Source of the DNA: Phyllobacterium bourgognense
Lineage (GTDB): Bacteria; Pseudomonadota; Alphaproteobacteria; Rhizobiales; Rhizobiaceae
Direction of reading: 5' to 3'
Length of the DNA: 64,000 bases
NCBI RefSeq assembly: GCF_003337575.1
Contig: NZ_QPJM01000017.1
Coordinates: 1 to 64,000 of the forward strand
The position numbers and the translations under genes were made by a program. Shown here one piece after another: positions 36,536-46,900 of this stretch (position 1 is the stretch's first letter; each line of letters starts with the position of its first letter). The notes below the pieces were generated by a model. It saw only the letters and a program-made list of their open reading frames with translations, had not been told where the DNA came from and searched no databases.

Positions 36536-39496
36536 CTATGATTTCCGCATGCTCTTGAACAGGCTGTCGAAGGTCTTTCGAACTGACCGAGCCGTTTCGT
36601 TCAGATAGGTTTCGACACGTTGGAGATCGGGCAGATCACAGGCGCGGCACAACAATTCGGATAGACCGGGCGGAAAATCCTCGCGCTTAACGTCACCGTT
36701 CAGGCACAAGCGAATGATCTGGGTGATGCCGGTATAGAGATGAGCCGCTTCGACGAGTTTGTCAGTCACGGCCGGATCGGCGAAGTCCGGTTTCAGCTTC
36801 TCCAGGACCTCCGCGGTGGGCTGCGCATTCGCTGGCCCGTCAACATTTCCCGTCAGCACGGCAAACTGGGCAATGAATTCGATATCAATGATACCGCCGG
36901 CAACAAGCTTCAAATCCCACGCATCGCTCGGCGGCTTCTCTGCCTCGATCATCGCGCGCATTTCCACGACATCCTTGGCGATCTTCACGGGATCGCATGG
37001 CATGGCCAGGATATCGCTGACGTCCTGTTCGATTTCAGCAAACAACGTTTCGTCCCCGGCAACCGGCCGCGCGCGCGTCAGCGCCATATGCTCCCACGTC
37101 CATGCGTCATTTAGCTGATACTTGCGAAACGCATCAATATGCGTTGCGACCGGCCCTTTGTTGCCGGACGGGCGCAAGCGAAAGTCGACCTCGTAAAGCA
37201 CCCCTTCCGACGTTGGCGCGGACAGTGCCGCGATCAGTCGCTGGGTCAGGCGCATATAGTACTGAGAAGGGGCGAGCCCCTTCTCCCCGTCCGACTCCTC
37301 GGCATGCTCATCATGGTCATAGAGCAGGATGAGATCGACATCGGACCCCGCCGTCAGTTCGCGGCTGCCAAGTTTCCCCATACCAAGGATCGCGATGCGC
37401 CCGCCGCTGATCCTGCCATGTTTGCTGGCAAATTCGTCGATGACGGCCTTAAGGGCTCTGTCGATGACGAGATCGGCCAGGTGCGAGAAGGCCTTGCCGG
37501 CCCGTCCACCGCTGATCGCGCCGGTCAACAGCCGGATGCCGATGAGAAAGCGATGCTCGGCCGCAAAAATACGCAGGCGATCAAGAATATCTTCATAGAC
37601 TTTGCAAGGGCCGAGGAAACTCTCCAGTCGTTCGGCGAGATAGGCACGCGTCGGCACATCGGCAAAGATCGCCGGATCGAGCATGCCGTCAAAAATATGC
37701 GGCTTGCGGGTAATGATGTCGGCGAGGCGCGGCGCGGCACCCATGATCAGCACCAGAAGGTCGAGCAGGCGCGGATTGGATTGCAACAGGCTGAACAGCT
37801 GGATACCGGCCGGCAGGCCCTTGATCATACCGTCGAAACGCATCAAAGCCTCGTCGGCGCGACTGGTTGCGCCGAAAGCCTTCAGCAGCACCGGCGTCAA
37901 TTCGGTCAGACGCTCGCGTGCCTCCGCCGACTGCGTCGCGCGGTAGCGCCCGAAATGCCATGTGCGGATCACCCGACAGATATCGCTCGGCCGCTCAAAG
38001 CCAAATTTCGCTAGCGTCTTCAACGTATCGGGATCGTCCACATCACCGGTGAACACGAGATTGCCCGCCTCTGCCGTCAGGTCTTGCGCCTGCTCGAAAA
38101 GGGCGGCGTAATGGGTTTCGACAGACTTCAGCGCTGTTCTAAAATCTTCTGCAAAGGTCTCGCCATCCTTGTAACCCATCATGTGGGCCACCCGCAGAAA
38201 GTTCTCGTCGTCCTCCGGCAGCATGTGCGTTTGCTCGTCCGCAATCATCTGGATACGGTGCTCGACGTCACGGAGGAAGCTATATTTCTGTGCCAGCATG
38301 TCGCGTGCCTCCTCGCTGATCCAGCCAAGACCATGCAGCGCATCCAGCATATCGACGGTGCGCGAACCGCGCAGTTGCGGGAAGCGGCCGCCGGCGATCA
38401 ATTGCTGAGTTTGCACAAAAAACTCGATCTCGCGAATGCCGCCGCGTCCGAGTTTCACATTGTGACCGCGCACGGCGATCTCGCCGTGCCCCTTGTGCGC
38501 ATGGATCTGCCGCTTGATGGAGTGAACATCGGCAATTGCGGCATAGTCGAGATATTTGCGCCAGACGTAGGGCGCAAGCTCTGCCACGAATCGCTTTCCC
38601 GCCTCGATGTCGCCTGCGACCGGCCGCGCCTTGATCATGGCTGCGCGTTCCCAGTTTTGACCGCGACCTTCATAGTAGTTGAGCGCGGCAACGACGGGGA
38701 TGGCCAACGGTGTTGAGCCCGGATCCGGCCGCAACCGTAAATCAGTGCGAAACACATACCCATCGGCGGTGCGATCCTGCATGATGCGCACCAGACGGCG
38801 GGTCAGTCGCGAGAATGTCTCGACGCATTCATAGGGATCAGTGATCGCCGGACTCTGTTCATCGATGAAGACGATCAAGTCGATATCCGAGGAATAATTC
38901 AGCTCAAAAGCGCCAAACTTTCCCATCGCCAGAATGATCCAGCCGGAGTCCTTGTCCGGATGCTTTAGATCAGAAAGGCTGAGCTTGCCGGCCTCGTGCG
39001 CGTCACGCAGCAGGAACCGCACGGCTGCACCGATACATTCTTCAGCTAGCCGCGACAGCCAGAATGTCGACTCGGACGTCGTAAACTGACCGGACAGATC
39101 GCCCAATGCGATGAGCACATGGCCCTTGAGCTTTGCTTGTCGAAGCGCAGTCATCAGCCCGGCTTCGCTCACATCGTCGCCCTCGCTGGTTGCCGCAATT
39201 TCCAGCACCAGCGCTTCAAGGCGTTTGGCCAAGGACATTTCGAACAGCGGTTCGATGATTTGCGGGCGACGCATCAGAATAGCGCGCAGATAGGGGGAGA
39301 GGTCAAGGACAGCTGCAACAAAGGCGGCCGCAGGCTTGTTGGCTGTCAATGTGCCGACGCCGGCACATTCCTTTTCCGAGGCGCGCGTGAGGAGGTCACT
39401 GAGCAAAGCTTCGGCATTCTGCTTGTCCAGTGGTTCCAGCTCACGCAAGACCTGCGCAAAGAAAGGTGCGTCAGCGCCTGGCGCTCCGGAAGTCAT
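36536..39496 (-). CDS. glnE: Bifunctional glutamine synthetase adenylyltransferase/deadenylase
   Basis: A 986-residue enzyme that adenylylates and deadenylylates glutamine synthetase under control of PII proteins. Two nucleotidyltransferase domains are present, each with the D-x-D metal motif: the N-terminal deadenylylase at Asp204/Asp206 (YSSDIDLIVF) and the C-terminal adenylylase at Asp719/Asp721 (AGSDVDLILLYD). Helical regulatory domains lie between and at the C-terminus. Length is normal. The start ATG overlaps the stop of the upstream sensor kinase by four bases, so glnE is the last gene of the run regulator-kinase-glnE. Convergent with the cupin gene. Confidence 0.96.
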   Translation of the reverse strand: MTSGAPGADAPFFAQVLRELEPLDKQNAEALLSDLLTRASEKECAGVGTLTANKPAAAFVAAVLDLSPYLRAILMRRPQIIEPLFEMSLAKRLEALVLEIAATSEGDDVSEAGLMTALRQAKLKGHVLIALGDLSGQFTTSESTFWLSRLAEECIGAAVRFLLRDAHEAGKLSLSDLKHPDKDSGWIILAMGKFGAFELNYSSDIDLIVFIDEQSPAITDPYECVETFSRLTRRLVRIMQDRTADGYVFRTDLRLRPDPGSTPLAIPVVAALNYYEGRGQNWERAAMIKARPVAGDIEAGKRFVAELAPYVWRKYLDYAAIADVHSIKRQIHAHKGHGEIAVRGHNVKLGRGGIREIEFFVQTQQLIAGGRFPQLRGSRTVDMLDALHGLGWISEEARDMLAQKYSFLRDVEHRIQMIADEQTHMLPEDDENFLRVAHMMGYKDGETFAEDFRTALKSVETHYAALFEQAQDLTAEAGNLVFTGDVDDPDTLKTLAKFGFERPSDICRVIRTWHFGRYRATQSAEARERLTELTPVLLKAFGATSRADEALMRFDGMIKGLPAGIQLFSLLQSNPRLLDLLVLIMGAAPRLADIITRKPHIFDGMLDPAIFADVPTRAYLAERLESFLGPCKVYEDILDRLRIFAAEHRFLIGIRLLTGAISGGRAGKAFSHLADLVIDRALKAVIDEFASKHGRISGGRIAILGMGKLGSRELTAGSDVDLILLYDHDEHAEESDGEKGLAPSQYYMRLTQRLIAALSAPTSEGVLYEVDFRLRPSGNKGPVATHIDAFRKYQLNDAWTWEHMALTRARPVAGDETLFAEIEQDVSDILAMPCDPVKIAKDVVEMRAMIEAEKPPSDAWDLKLVAGGIIDIEFIAQFAVLTGNVDGPANAQPTAEVLEKLKPDFADPAVTDKLVEAAHLYTGITQIIRLCLNGDVKREDFPPGLSELLCRACDLPDLQRVETYLNETARSVRKTFDSLFKSMRKS

Positions 39497-40893
39497 GCAT
39501 TCTCCTCTCCCACCGGAAAAACGAGGACGGCCCGCAGCCCCGGCGCATTGTCAGTCAATTCCAATGTGCCACCGTGCAATTTCATGACGGCCTTGGCAAG
39601 ACTCAAGCCCAGCCCGGATCCCGGTTGCGAACGGCTTTCCTCCAGACGAACAAAGCGTTCTGTGGCCCGAGCCACCTGATCTGCCGGAATTCCTGGACCA
39701 TTGTCGGCAACGATGACCTTGATCTTGTCGTCGTGCTTTTCCACTGACAGCGTTACTTCAATCGGATTATCGCTGACGCTGGCATATTTAATGGCGTTGT
39801 CGACGAGATTGGAAATCGTCTGGCCGATCAGCTCGCGGTTTGCCTTGACAGGCGTTTCGTCGATCGGTCCGAGTGCAAACTTGACGCCCGCCTCCTCGGC
39901 CGACGGCTCGTATAACTCGAAAACGTCTTCGACAATTGTCGATAGCGCAATCGGCTCCATCGTCTCGGTCGAATAGCCGGATTCGAGGCGCGAGATCATC
40001 AGAATTGCATTGAACGTGCGGATCAGCTGATCGGAGTCGCTGATCATGCCTTCCATGGCGGCGCGATAGGCCTTCGTCGTCCTGGCGCTCGAAAGCGCAG
40101 ATTCAGCACGATTGTGCATACGCGTCAGCGGCGTCTTCAGATCATGAGCGATGTTGTCGGAAACGTGTCTGACACCCTCGTTCAATTCCTGAATGCGCGC
40201 CAGCATCCCGTTGAGATTTTCCGACAGGCGGTCAAACTCATCTCCGGATCCGCTCACGGGAAGTCGCCCGGCCAGATCGCCGCCCATGATGCGTTGCGAA
40301 GCGACCGATACCTCGTCAATGCGCTGCAGCGCACGCCGCCCAACGAAGAACCATATCAGGAATGCACCGACGCCCATGATGCCGAGAGCGGCCATGAGCG
40401 CGCGGCGCACGACGAGCCGGACTTGTTCGGGCTCGCCCAGATCCCGGCCCACCATCACCCTGATGCCATTCGGCATGACGATGACCCTGGCGATCGCCGT
40501 GTGGACTTGCGGATCGCTACTCTCATTGTAACGTTCATAGGTAATGGGGCGCTCTATCCAGCCCTCTGTCTGCAGAACGCCGACCTCGATACTCTGGACA
40601 TTACCGGCGACTATGCGACCTGCGGGGTCCGTTACGAGATAGAGGTAAGCGCCCGGCTGACGCCCGCGGCGGTCAATCGTTCGCACGAGACCGACAATAC
40701 CGCCTCGTTGGTAGACCTGACCGATACTCTCGATCTCTTCATTTACGGCCGTCTCCGTCTGCGTCGTCAAAAGCTTGACGGAAGAGCTGGTGATATAGAA
40801 CACCAGCACCAGCGCACAGATCGTGAATAGTATGAGGTAAAGTGCTGACAGCCGCACGGCTGTCATTTTCATCATGGCACGGAAACGGCTCAT
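39493..40893 (-). CDS. Two-component sensor histidine kinase
   Basis: A 466-residue classical sensor kinase. Transmembrane helices at about 11-33 and 166-188 enclose a periplasmic domain of about 130 residues, followed by HAMP (about 190-240), HisKA with His250 (NIAHDLKTPLTRM) and HATPase (DNGPGIPADQVARATERF and GSGLGLSLAKAV). Its start overlaps the response regulator stop by four bases, and its stop overlaps the glnE start, so all three are translationally coupled. Close linkage with glnE and the downstream-oriented degP gene suggests either nitrogen or envelope signals; the sequence does not decide. Confidence 0.92.
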   Translation of the reverse strand: MSRFRAMMKMTAVRLSALYLILFTICALVLVFYITSSSVKLLTTQTETAVNEEIESIGQVYQRGGIVGLVRTIDRRGRQPGAYLYLVTDPAGRIVAGNVQSIEVGVLQTEGWIERPITYERYNESSDPQVHTAIARVIVMPNGIRVMVGRDLGEPEQVRLVVRRALMAALGIMGVGAFLIWFFVGRRALQRIDEVSVASQRIMGGDLAGRLPVSGSGDEFDRLSENLNGMLARIQELNEGVRHVSDNIAHDLKTPLTRMHNRAESALSSARTTKAYRAAMEGMISDSDQLIRTFNAILMISRLESGYSTETMEPIALSTIVEDVFELYEPSAEEAGVKFALGPIDETPVKANRELIGQTISNLVDNAIKYASVSDNPIEVTLSVEKHDDKIKVIVADNGPGIPADQVARATERFVRLEESRSQPGSGLGLSLAKAVMKLHGGTLELTDNAPGLRAVLVFPVGEENA

Positions 40894-41579
40894 GCATTGG
40901 TTCCGGCAGTCGCCTTGAGCATATAGCCGGCTCCCCGTACCGTGTGCAGTAGGGGCGTTTCGAAGCCCTTTTCGATCTTGCCGCGCAAGCGCGAGACATG
41001 CACATCGATGACATTGGTCTGCGGATCGAAATGATAATCCCAGACATGCTCCAACAGCATTGTTCGCGTGACGACCTGTCCGGAATGGCGCATCAGATAT
41101 TCGAGCAGACGGAATTCGCGTGGCTGGAGAATGATGACCTGACCGGCCCGCTTGGCGGTATGCGACAGACGGTCGAGTTCGAGATCGCCAACGCGATAGA
41201 CCGTTTCCGCCTCTTTCGGGCTCGATCGCCTTTGCAGGACTTCGATGCGGGCCAACAGCTCCGAGAAGGCATAAGGTTTGGTAAGGTAATCGTCGCCGCC
41301 CGCCCTGAGGCCGGTGACACGATCATCGACCTGACCGAGAGCAGAAAGGATCAGGGCCGGCGTATCATTGCCCTGCGCGCGCAGGGCCGCGACCACGGAT
41401 AGGCCATCGCGACGCGGTAGCATGCGATCAACGACAAGGGCGTCGTAAGTTCCCTGCTCCGCCAGCGCATAGCCGGTTTCGCCATCGCCAGCGATATCCG
41501 CCGAATGCCCCGCTTCGGCGAAAGCCTTCTCCAGATAACGGGCCGCTTCGCGGTCATCTTCGATCACAAGAATCTTCAT
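40890..41579 (-). CDS. OmpR-family response regulator
   Basis: A 229-residue regulator. The receiver domain has the acidic pair Asp8/Asp9, phosphoacceptor Asp51 (ALVVDRMLP) and Lys in LTKPYAFSEL. A winged-helix DNA-binding domain follows (about 130-225), with the recognition helix in TNVIDVHVSRLRGKI. It is coupled by a four-base overlap to its cognate kinase. It is transcribed in the same direction as degP, 159 bp downstream of that gene, in the order degP, regulator, kinase, glnE. DegP in other bacteria is controlled by envelope-stress systems, so degP is a plausible target. Confidence 0.93.
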   Translation of the reverse strand: MKILVIEDDREAARYLEKAFAEAGHSADIAGDGETGYALAEQGTYDALVVDRMLPRRDGLSVVAALRAQGNDTPALILSALGQVDDRVTGLRAGGDDYLTKPYAFSELLARIEVLQRRSSPKEAETVYRVGDLELDRLSHTAKRAGQVIILQPREFRLLEYLMRHSGQVVTRTMLLEHVWDYHFDPQTNVIDVHVSRLRGKIEKGFETPLLHTVRGAGYMLKATAGTNA

Positions 41580-41738
41580 GGCAGTACATTAAGCCGGTTT
41601 TGGTGAATGAGTGAAGTATCGCACATCGCAGAAAGAAAAAGCGGGCGACAGAGTTATCGAAGGATCTGCCGCCCTATTGTGCTTTGGCGCTGACGGGGTG
41701 GGGGATGCAGCGCCGCCGCAACCCTTATCTCGTGTGGA

Positions 41739-43277
41739 TCAACCCTGGTTGATAGGCAGAGCCACAAACCGCGACTGATCGTTGGTCTGCACCTGGAGCA
41801 GAACGGCCTTGCGCCCGGTCTTCGATGCATCTGCAATCGCAGTTTCAATTTCCGCACCGGTCTTCACCGGCTTGTTGTTGACCGAGACGATGATATCGCC
41901 TGTCGTGATACCCTTGTCGGCAGCATCGCCCTGGCGGTCGATATCCGTCACCACAACGCCCTTGCCATCGTCGGATGGCATGACTGTCAGGCCGTAGTCG
42001 TCGAGAGCCGAAGGCTTTGCCTGTTCTTCCTGCTGCGGAGCAGCATTGGCCTGCTGGTCATCCTGCGGGTATGGCTTGATCGCGACGTTGATCGACTTCG
42101 CCTCGCCCTTGCGCCAGACTGTAAGCTCGGCATCCTTGCCGGCGCTGATTGCCGCAATCTTCTTGGCCAGATCACGGGGATCAGAGACCTTGTCACCATT
42201 GACTGCGGTGATCACATCGCCGGCGGCGACACCGGCTTTGGCTGCAGGACCATCGGCCTGAGGCTCGGCAACAAGTGCGCCTTTTTCTTCAGAAAGGCCA
42301 AGAGATTCGGCGATTTCCTTGCTGACGGGCTGTATCTGGACACCGATCCAACCACGCGAAACCGAGCCGGTCTTGATCAGCTGATCGACAACATTCTTGG
42401 CGGTCGTCGCCGGGATGGCAAACGCAATACCAACACTGCCACCCGAGGGCGAGAAGATCGCCGTATTGATGCCGACCACTTCACCGTTCAGATTGAAAGC
42501 CGGGCCGCCGGAATTGCCGCGGTTGACGGCAGCGTCGATCTGCAGGAAGTCGTCATAAGGACCTGCACCGATATCGCGGCCGCGGGCCGAGACGATACCA
42601 GCCGTCACCGTGCCGCCAAGGCCGAACGGATTACCAACAGCAACGACCCACTGTCCGACGCGGATCTGGTTGTCGTCACCGAAGGTTACATAGGTGAATT
42701 TGCGCTTGTCATCGACTTTGAGAACAGCAAGATCAGTACGCTTGTCCTTGCCAATCAACTTGGCATCAAGCTCCGTGCCGTCATTGAGGACGACAGTATA
42801 TGCCGAGCCATCTTCAACCACGTGATTGTTGGTTACGAGATAGCCGTCTTCAGAGATGAAGAAGCCGGAACCCTGTGCGGTCGGGCGAATGCGGTCCGGG
42901 CGGTTTTGCTCGCGCTGCGACTTACGCTGTTCCATGCCACGTTTGCCCTGCTGACCCTGGCCCTGGCCAAATTCAAAGAAGAAACGCTTCATGGGATTGT
43001 CATCGGGAAGCTGATCCATCCCGGGAAAACCCGTGTTGTCGTCAGCTGTGTCATGGATGGCGCTCTTGACGCGAACGCTGACGACGGCGGGGCTGACCTT
43101 TTCGACAACATCGGCGAAGCCGGGCTGCTGGGGAGCATCTACACGCACAGCCTCAGCCTGCGCAGGGACAATGGCGCTAAGCGGTCCGGTCGCCAGGAGG
43201 CCCCCGACGAGAGCTGAGGACAGCAGGGCGGCGGCAATGCCGGTGCGGTAAACAGAGGACTTACGAATATTCGGCAT
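41739..43277 (-). CDS. degP: DegP/HtrA family periplasmic serine protease-chaperone
   Basis: A 512-residue Do-type protease. An N-terminal signal or anchor (about 10-40) precedes the trypsin-like domain, whose triad is His152 (TNNHVVED), Asp182 (RTDLAVLK) and Ser256 (GNSGGPAFN). Two PDZ domains follow (about 295-385 and 410-505). A long Gln/Arg-rich LA-like insertion lies near residues 90-125 (QGQGQQGKRGMEQRKSQREQ). It degrades or refolds damaged envelope proteins and often acts on autotransporters and outer-membrane proteins, which is relevant beside two giant adhesins. AAGGAG lies 6 bases before the ATG. Confidence 0.95.
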   Translation of the reverse strand: MPNIRKSSVYRTGIAAALLSSALVGGLLATGPLSAIVPAQAEAVRVDAPQQPGFADVVEKVSPAVVSVRVKSAIHDTADDNTGFPGMDQLPDDNPMKRFFFEFGQGQGQQGKRGMEQRKSQREQNRPDRIRPTAQGSGFFISEDGYLVTNNHVVEDGSAYTVVLNDGTELDAKLIGKDKRTDLAVLKVDDKRKFTYVTFGDDNQIRVGQWVVAVGNPFGLGGTVTAGIVSARGRDIGAGPYDDFLQIDAAVNRGNSGGPAFNLNGEVVGINTAIFSPSGGSVGIAFAIPATTAKNVVDQLIKTGSVSRGWIGVQIQPVSKEIAESLGLSEEKGALVAEPQADGPAAKAGVAAGDVITAVNGDKVSDPRDLAKKIAAISAGKDAELTVWRKGEAKSINVAIKPYPQDDQQANAAPQQEEQAKPSALDDYGLTVMPSDDGKGVVVTDIDRQGDAADKGITTGDIIVSVNNKPVKTGAEIETAIADASKTGRKAVLLQVQTNDQSRFVALPINQG

Positions 43278-43413
43278 GAATGTATCTCCTTGGACATCTG
43301 ATCGATCTTGGATCGTCTTGTAATACCAGTGATACAGATAGGAAGGTTACGTCGCTATTTCCGCATTATGACAAATTTGTAAGGTTCTATGGAAACTGGG
43401 CAGCTTCACTCAA

Positions 43414-43989
43414 TCACTTTATTGCGGCAAGCGCTGCCGATAGGCCCTTCAAAGGCGCCTCGAAGACGAGCGTCGTTTCTCCAGTGGCACTGTAGGATAC
43501 CTGCACGTTTGCCTCTTTCGCGATCTGCTCACGCAAGACTGGACCGACCGGTAAATACGTCACGCAGACGTTGGAATCGCAGCCATTGGTCTCGACTGCC
43601 ACCGGCTCTTTCCGGCTGGGGAAGCTCAAGGTTACTGGCTTGCCCTCGCCCAGTTCAGAGCGCGTGCGCAAGATCATCAGCGGTTTGCCATTTTCAGTGG
43701 CCGCCAGCGACCAGCTGAAGGCGAACTGCCCCTGCCCGTCCAGAATTGTCTGTGTGATATTGCAAATCTTCTTCTTGGCCTTGAGATTTTCATCGCACCG
43801 CAATTCCCAATTTTCGAAGGGCTGGATCGTGCGGCGATAGCGACCGAGTTCTGCACCTTCGGGGATAGCCACCTCCGACGGCTTGATGGTAAATGCAGGG
43901 GACGACGGCTCCTGTCCGATGGCTGAGGAACCACCGGACAGGGACAGGCAAGTTATCAAGAGCAGCGATTTTGTAGCTCGACTGGTCAC
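43414..43989 (-). CDS. Invasion-associated locus B (IalB) family protein
   Basis: A 191-residue exported protein of the IalB family. A signal peptide (about 1-25) is followed by the family core: FENWELRCDE, KKICNITQ, then a central beta-sheet and NGCDSNVCVTYLPV with a second Cys pair. In Bartonella, IalB affects erythrocyte invasion; most alphaproteobacterial members have unknown roles. The first 200 bases overlap, in another frame, the run-on reading of the frameshifted adhesin upstream. The adhesin's proper barrel stop (44007) lies 17 bp before this ATG, so co-transcription is likely. Confidence 0.88.
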   Translation of the reverse strand: MTSRATKSLLLITCLSLSGGSSAIGQEPSSPAFTIKPSEVAIPEGAELGRYRRTIQPFENWELRCDENLKAKKKICNITQTILDGQGQFAFSWSLAATENGKPLMILRTRSELGEGKPVTLSFPSRKEPVAVETNGCDSNVCVTYLPVGPVLREQIAKEANVQVSYSATGETTLVFEAPLKGLSAALAAIK

Positions 43990-46900
43990 GGTATTCTCGT
44001 TCTGCTTTAATTGAGCGTGAAGCTGACACCTGCACCGACGCCGACACCCTCACCACTGAAGGCGCCCGAGACGTTGGCACGAACCTTGCCGCTTTCGCTG
44101 GTGTAGCCAGCACCGAAGGCCATGGCTGCCTGACCTCCGTGGCGACACTGATCTTGCCGGGCGTATCGTCATAGCGCAGCGATGCAGCGGCAAGTCCGAT
44201 AGCGGCGGCCTGATGGGCTTCCTTGCGTGCCACGCCGATATCCGAACTCAGCTTGTTGAACTGCTTGTCGGTGTAGTCCTTTGCATCGTTAAACTTTCTA
44301 TTGGTATGGCTATTTGCCTCATCCAATGTGGTCGTTGAAGCAGTCTGTATTTCCGTCCTGATTGTCCTGACCTGTTCATTGATCGTATTGGTTTGTTCGA
44401 CAAACTTGTTCTCCACACCGTCAAGCTGGTTCTTGTTGACCCCATCAGTACCATCTCTGGCGTCGGCAACATTCTTGATGAGAACCGGTGCATTCGGATC
44501 ACCGCCCTCCAGTTTTAGCACGTTGGTCTTCTCGCCATTTGGCCCAACGACCATCTTCACCGCAGCATCGCCCAAACCATCGAGCTTCTTGTTGGTGGTA
44601 TTCAGCTGTGCGCCAGTAACCGCGTCCGTCGATGTTTCGCTGACTTCACCGTCCTTGAGACCTGTCACCTTCAGGGTACCGCCACCAGAAGCCGTTGGCG
44701 CTGCTATATCCGCGGACCTGAGCGTTACCGTGTCGGCCAGCGTGTTCGGAGAAGATGCCGGACTGCCAGTACCAGTCAACTTTGCAACAGGAGTTTTGTT
44801 GAGGCCACTGATTGCCGGGTGAGCACTGAAGTTACCGTCCTTGTCAGACTGCAGGGTGTGCCTGTCGAGATAATCCACTTTTTTGTCAAGGCTGGCCAAG
44901 CGGTTATCGACACCGGCGAAGCGGTCATTGAAGACCTTGTCATTGCCGTTCAAGGCAGCAAGCGCGTCACCGACATTGTTGATATTTACGGTCGAGCTTT
45001 TGCCGCCCGTGTCATGGGTATCGAGGGCGTAGTTCGGCGCATTGAATACGCCGTTTATGAATGTTGACCCACCTCCAAGAGCGCCGATTATGGCATTGTT
45101 GGTTGTATTAAGCTGGCTGCCATTGACCGCTTGCAAGGATGTTGCCGAAATTTCACCGTCGCCAACGTTGCCTAGTTTTGTACCAATGTCCTTGCCGCTC
45201 GCGTCCTTGCTGCCCTTCAGCTTGAGTTCGGCGGTCGTCAATTCACCGTCATCGACAACGCCATTCTTGTTCTTGTCGTCCCAGGCGTACCGAACCGCAT
45301 TATCGCCAACGCCGTTGAGCGCATCCGTCCCGGCTGTCTGCAAACGGCTTTTCAGCTGCTTGAGATTGATTGCATCCGTATCATTCGTTCCATCGGCCAC
45401 ATCCGTGATGCGGCTTGCCTTGGCTGCTGCTCCTGTTCCACGCTGAGCACTGAACGCATCCTTCTCGGCATTCCACTTCAGAGAATCGGTGCTGAGAAGA
45501 CTGATTTCCTTAGTAATGTTACCGACATTGGTCGTGACGGTGGTGATATTTTCCGTATTCCTCGTCACCTGACCATCGAGTGTCGCAAAGGCGTCGCCAA
45601 CATTCGATTTGTCCTGCCCCTGGATCTTGTAAGTCGGGCCGGCGATAGTTCCGTCCGGGTTCAATTTCGCCCCGCCCCCAAGGGCTGCCGTGATACTCGA
45701 ATTGGTCTTGAACAGTTGCGAACCGGTCAGCGCATCTGTCGACTTGTCGCTCACGACACCTTCGGCAACGCCTGTCACCTTACGCAATCGGCCACCCTTG
45801 CCGGACACATCCATTGCATTGCCAAGACTGTCCTTGGCCACGGTGACAACAGCATTCTCATCGGCCTGCTGGACAAGGCCGGCCGTTCCCGTGTTTAGCT
45901 CATTGATCGTGGTGTTGATGCTGTTGATATTCTGTGTGTTCTCCAGAACCCTTGTATTGATCCCCTTTACGTTGGCGTCCAAACTCTTGAGAGCCGGCTC
46001 GACACCGACATAGGCCGCTTCCGCTGTCGTTCCATCGGCTGCGATGGAAGACAGAGTGTAGGTCGGTAAAACCATTCGACCGAATTCATTGAAACCGGCG
46101 TTGCCACCCAAGGCACGCGCAACTCCTGCGCCCTGCAACCATAATTGTGCGCCGGTAACCGCATCCTGGGACTTGTTGCTGAACGCTCCCTCGGAAAGGC
46201 CGGTAAGTTTTCTGGTGAGCCTGGAATCGCCTACGATCGCTCCACGGAAATCTACAACTTCTCCATCAGTGTCTTTTCCAACGGTCAGATCCTTGCCTTT
46301 TTCTGACTGCTGCACCAGGCCCAGCGCACCATTGCCAATATTTTCGGTTAAAGTCGAAATATCGGTTGTGTTTGTCGTCACCTGTGTATCAAGGGCCGTG
46401 AAGGCATCGCCTACGCTCGTCTTTTCCGTGTTCTGAATCCTGAATGAAGGAGCAGTAATACTTCCATCCACGTTGACGCTAACACCCCCGCCCAGTGCAG
46501 TGGCGACGGACTGGCTGGCACCTTTGAGCTGACCGAAAGTTGCAGCGTCGCTGGCGCCAATGCCATTCGTCAACCCGGTTACCAAGCGGGTCTGCCCGTT
46601 CGGACCGGAAAGATCGATAGTCGTCGCATCCTTGTCGGCAGCAACAGTGATCTTTTTGCCGGCAGAATCGTATTTTACGAGACCGGTCGTGCCATTGTTG
46701 AGATTGGTGACGGCCGTGTTGATCGTTGTGATATCGCCCTTGACTGTAAAGAGCTGAGAACCATTGACCGCATCGCTCGATTTGGCCGTCAAAGCGCCGG
46801 AAGCAACATTGGTGATCCTGTTGACTGCGGCAGTACCGTGTTTGGCACTGAATGCACCTGCCGTGGCGTCCCATTGCAAGGAATCGCCCTTCAGACCGGC

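Noticed and set aside
37139-38014. Long rightward frame opposite glnE
   Set aside because: Composition (His/Arg/Asp-rich) is that of an antisense reading of glnE; no start signal or family.
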